Shown: one piece after another, positions 61,149 to 64,000 of the stretch
How positions within the stretch are numbered: the first letter of the stretch is position 1
How the letters are laid out: every line of letters starts with the position of its first letter
Source: Selenomonadales bacterium
Lineage (GTDB): Bacteria > Bacillota > Negativicutes > Sporomusales > UBA7701
Direction: 5' to 3'
DNA: 64,000 nucleotides
NCBI GenBank assembly: GCA_029976065.1
Contig: JARKNV010000079.1
Location: 1-64,000, forward strand
The notes under the pieces: generated by a model
Told to the model about the DNA's origin: nothing
Seen by the model: the letters and a program-made list of their open reading frames with translations, nothing else
Databases searched by the model: none
Position numbers and translations under genes: made by a program

Positions 61149-62516
61149 ATGGGATTGGTAAGGTTATTGGCTAAGTATGTAGTGAATGAAAAATTTGCGA
61201 ATTTGCCGCCTGAAGTTGTAACGCATACAAAAAAATGCTTGCTTGATTGTTGCGGAACGATGATCAGTGGCCGTTATATGCCTGAAGGTAGGGATATAGC
61301 CAAATACGCCGCAGGAGCAAAGGGCATTCCGGAAGCTACTGTGTTAGGCTGCGGTAAAGTACAAAAAGAAGTAGCCGCATTTTCTAATGCCTTTATGATC
61401 CGCGTTTCCGATTTGGATGATGGACATCGCGAGGCTATGGGACATCCCGCCGGTGTTGTTGTTGCGACCGCCCTGGCAATAGGGGAAGACATCCGCGCCA
61501 GTGGCGCCGAAGTAATCACCGCCATTGTGGCGGGTTATGAAGTCTATGTACGGGTAGGTAAGGTAATCAACCCGTCGGCCTACATTGACGGAGGATTTGA
61601 TGCCACAGGCATTTGTGGCGCAATAGCTGCCGCTGCCGCTGCTGCCAAACTGTACAATATGGATGAGGAGCAAACCAAAAATGCCCTAGGCATAGCTGCT
61701 TTGCATGCCGGCAGTCTGAATGAATATGTAACAGACGGGTCTATGGGCAAAGCGCTGTCGCCTGCATGGGCCGCCGCCAATGGGGTAAAGGCTGCGGAAC
61801 TAGCCAAATTTGGCCTTACAGGGCCAGAAACGATTTTAGAAGGCAAGAAAGGTTTTTTCCAAGCCTTTGCCGAGGCTTATGATAAAACCGGTTTTGCCAC
61901 TGATCTGGGAAGTAATTATGAAATTCTGCGCAACTACTTTAAAATACATGCGTGTGTAAGAAGACTTCATCCGGCGATTGATGTGCTGGTGGCGTGGCGG
62001 TCAGAATATGCGCTGACGCCAGCAAATGTCGAAGGCATCCTGATTAGGGCCGGAAACTTTTTGAGTCAAGCAAATAAACCCCATCCCAAGACATTGGTGG
62101 GAACTCAAACCAGTATGCCGTATTGTCTTGCCGTAGCTTTGAAACATGGTTTTATAACTGAAGAAACGATGCACAAAAGTCTGCATGATGAAGAAATCGC
62201 AGCCATTGAGGATAAGGTCAGCATTGTTTTGGATCAAAAAGTGGTGGACCACGAGGTGGCTAACCCAAGTCATTGGGGCGCTGCCGATGTGGAGTTAGTC
62301 ACAACTGACGGCAGAAAACTGAGGAAATGGGCGCCGTTGGCGTTGGGCGAACCGGAAATGCCGCTTTCTTGGGAGCAATTGCAAGCCAAGTTCGATAAGT
62401 TGGTGGGTGAAACGGAATTAGCTCCTTTCGCTGGGGAAATTGCCAGTATGATTAACTGTTTCGAAGAATACAACTCGGTCGTTGATTTTATCACTGATTT
62501 AAATATGATGAAGTAA
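61149..62516 (+). CDS. MmgE/PrpD-family protein, copy 1
   Basis: 455 aa from ATG 61149 (GAGTGGTGAG upstream). The family (2-methylcitrate dehydratase, cis-aconitate decarboxylase, iminodisuccinate epimerase) is plain: LLDCCGTMISGR near 30-41, VSDLDDGHREAMGHPAGVVV near 82-101, GFDATGICGAIAAAAAAAKL near 147-166, and NYFKIHACVRRLHPAIDVL near 260-278. The reaction is not fixed by these motifs; the neighbouring aconitase-family gene suggests a tricarboxylate substrate. Confidence 0.88.
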   Translation: MGLVRLLAKYVVNEKFANLPPEVVTHTKKCLLDCCGTMISGRYMPEGRDIAKYAAGAKGIPEATVLGCGKVQKEVAAFSNAFMIRVSDLDDGHREAMGHPAGVVVATALAIGEDIRASGAEVITAIVAGYEVYVRVGKVINPSAYIDGGFDATGICGAIAAAAAAAKLYNMDEEQTKNALGIAALHAGSLNEYVTDGSMGKALSPAWAAANGVKAAELAKFGLTGPETILEGKKGFFQAFAEAYDKTGFATDLGSNYEILRNYFKIHACVRRLHPAIDVLVAWRSEYALTPANVEGILIRAGNFLSQANKPHPKTLVGTQTSMPYCLAVALKHGFITEETMHKSLHDEEIAAIEDKVSIVLDQKVVDHEVANPSHWGAADVELVTTDGRKLRKWAPLALGEPEMPLSWEQLQAKFDKLVGETELAPFAGEIASMINCFEEYNSVVDFITDLNMMK

Positions 62517-62655
62517 CCAAGCAGCAAAGCTTATCCGTCCTTTTGGGCAATGCTCCAAGCGGGTTAACTCGGCACCGGGGATGCGGCTCCTTTCTAGAAT
62601 TATTACTGAAGCATAAACGCGAGAGTCAAAGACAGTACGGAAATGAGTGAGTACA

Positions 62656-64000
62656 ATGAGCCTCGTACGAATACTGGCAAACCATGTAACAGCAATGGAG
62701 TATGTTCAATTACCGATAGCGGTAATTGAACAGGCAAAAAGATGTTTGCTCGACTGCACAGGCAATATGATTGGCGGACGTTATACGAACAAGGGTGAGG
62801 CGATTATCCAATATGCGTCACGCTGGGGCAATACTCTTGAAGCAACAGCCATTGGCTACGGCAGGGTATCAAGAGAGGCGGCCGCGTTTGCTAATGCTGC
62901 CTTAACGCGAATATTGGATTTAGATGATGGTCACCGTTTCGCCTTTGGACACCCCGGAGGAATACTTGTACCCACCGCTTTGGCAATCGGAGAGGTAACA
63001 GGAGCCAGCGGACCTGATGCAATTGTCGCACTCACGGCGGGATATGACGTATATGCTCGGCTGGGTGCGGCGATCAACCCCTCGTCCTATAATGAACGGG
63101 GTTTCGACGCCACTGGCGTCTGTGGTTCTGTGGCCGTGGCGGCGGTGGCGGCAAAGCTATATAAGCTGGACCCGGAAAAGACGAAAGATGCTTTGGGTAT
63201 TGCCGGACTGCAAGCCGGAGGAATTATTGAATATCAGAATGACGGCACTATGGGCAAAGTGCTTTGTCCCGGCTGGTCCACATCAACCGGGATTAAGGCG
63301 GCGGATTTGGCAGAGCTTGGGTTCACCGGGCCGGAAAAAATTCTGGAAGGAAATAAAGGGTTCTTCCAGGCATTCTCTAACAAATATGACCCTGATCGCC
63401 TAACCGTTGGGCTAGGGAGCACATACGGGATCACGCAAAACTACTTCAAAGTTCATGCATGCATGCGGGGGCTTCATTGCGCGCTTGATGCGATGCTGTC
63501 ATTACGTTCTCAATATTCGTTGACGCAAGATCAAGTTCAAAAGATACTAATTCGAACTTCTACTTTTGTTAACCGGCTCAATAAACCTCACCCTAAAACA
63601 ATGGTTGGGGCTCAGTGTAGTCTTCCCTTTACCATTGCAGTAGCCCTGAAATATGGTTTTGTCGATGAAGTGTCTCTGGCGCGCGGCCTAAATGATATTG
63701 AGATTAGTACTATTGAAGATAAAGTGGAAGTTATTGTTGACGAAAAAGTTCAAAATTATTGGGCAGCAAATCCTGATAGCTGGACAGCGGTGGAATTGGA
63801 AGTGCAAACAAAAGACGAAAAACAAGTGAGTGAATGGGCGCCAATAGCTTTAGGCGAACCGGAAAAACCTCTTTCCTGGGAACAACTGCAAGACAAATTC
63901 ATGAAATTGGTTCATGCTACCGAGTTCCAAACGACTAGTGACACCATTATTAACTCTATTCAACAATTTGATGAGCATGAGTCAATTAAGGAGTTTACAG
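62656..64000 (+). CDS. MmgE/PrpD-family protein, copy 2 (3' end outside window)
   Basis: 448 codons are open from ATG 62656 to the window edge, so the stop is missing. Same family as the preceding gene and roughly half identical to it: LLDCTGNMIGGR, ILDLDDGHRFAFGHPGGILV, GFDATGVCGSVAVAAVAAKL and NYFKVHACMRGLHCALDAM match block by block. Tandem paralogs may form a heteromer or act on different stereoisomers. Only the last few residues are lost, judging from copy 1. Confidence 0.88.
   Translation, partial: MSLVRILANHVTAMEYVQLPIAVIEQAKRCLLDCTGNMIGGRYTNKGEAIIQYASRWGNTLEATAIGYGRVSREAAAFANAALTRILDLDDGHRFAFGHPGGILVPTALAIGEVTGASGPDAIVALTAGYDVYARLGAAINPSSYNERGFDATGVCGSVAVAAVAAKLYKLDPEKTKDALGIAGLQAGGIIEYQNDGTMGKVLCPGWSTSTGIKAADLAELGFTGPEKILEGNKGFFQAFSNKYDPDRLTVGLGSTYGITQNYFKVHACMRGLHCALDAMLSLRSQYSLTQDQVQKILIRTSTFVNRLNKPHPKTMVGAQCSLPFTIAVALKYGFVDEVSLARGLNDIEISTIEDKVEVIVDEKVQNYWAANPDSWTAVELEVQTKDEKQVSEWAPIALGEPEKPLSWEQLQDKFMKLVHATEFQTTSDTIINSIQQFDEHESIKEFT

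Overview
The window (64 kb, GC-rich apart from a few blocks) looks like the chromosome of an anaerobic, LPS-bearing Firmicute of the Negativicutes/Sporomusaceae type. This is inferred from the combination of Firmicute-style ribosome binding sites and regulators (XRE, LytS-like kinase, sigma54 activators), a Na+-pumping decarboxylase, B12-dependent propanediol microcompartment genes, and a cluster of GT9 heptosyltransferase-like genes typical of diderm envelopes. I cannot name a species.

Layout. 1-190: end of an rRNA operon (3' end of initiator tRNA, 5S rRNA, terminator). 0.26-4.3 kb: VanX-like dipeptidase, two membrane glycosyltransferases, a cupin. 4.3-6.7 kb: a sigma54-driven 39-codon gene, two divergent XRE regulators, a 69-aa protein, a TerC-family membrane protein. 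6.8-10.4 kb: a DASS/SLC13 anion transporter followed by gamma, biotin-carrier and beta subunits of a Na+-translocating decarboxylase (no alpha subunit). 10.5-12.6 kb: a sigma54 activator gene and, divergent from it, a sigma54 promoter that reads into about 440 nt of structured, apparently non-coding DNA ending in an intrinsic terminator. 12.7-13.6 kb: a hemerythrin-like protein and a small unknown protein. 13.9-17.7 kb: thiolase, 3-hydroxyacyl-CoA dehydrogenase, enoyl-CoA hydratase, IclR regulator. 17.8-24.1 kb: a second sigma54 activator and an apparent mevalonate-use operon (small membrane protein, TctA-like permease, HMG-CoA reductase, HMG-CoA-lyase-like protein). 24.2-26.9 kb: carbamate kinase and an NCS2 purine permease with a C-terminal extension. 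26.9-47.8 kb: B12/propanediol region: a lone shell protein, cobalamin riboswitch and cobT, a PocR-domain kinase and AraC-type response regulator, a 17-gene pdu-type microcompartment operon, a membrane protein, cobS. 47.9-56.8 kb: eight-gene LPS/polysaccharide operon on the minus strand. 57-64 kb: AT-richer module with nitroreductase, IclR regulator, aconitase and two MmgE/PrpD-family genes (the last one cut by the window end).

How parts work together. The pdu operon would convert 1,2-propanediol to propionyl-CoA with B12 enzymes inside a shell; cobT and cobS supply B12, and the PocR-type two-component pair is the likely sensor. The first sigma54 activator shares an 18-bp site (GTGTATGCA-N4-TGC) with two sigma54 promoters that produce only a tiny protein and a putative RNA. 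An XRE regulator appears linked to the transporter/decarboxylase operon through GTTTC-N5-GAAAC operators. The second sigma54 activator has paired 19-bp sites upstream of the sigma54 promoter of the mevalonate operon. The IclR regulator at 58.3 kb has two matching palindromes flanking its own module.
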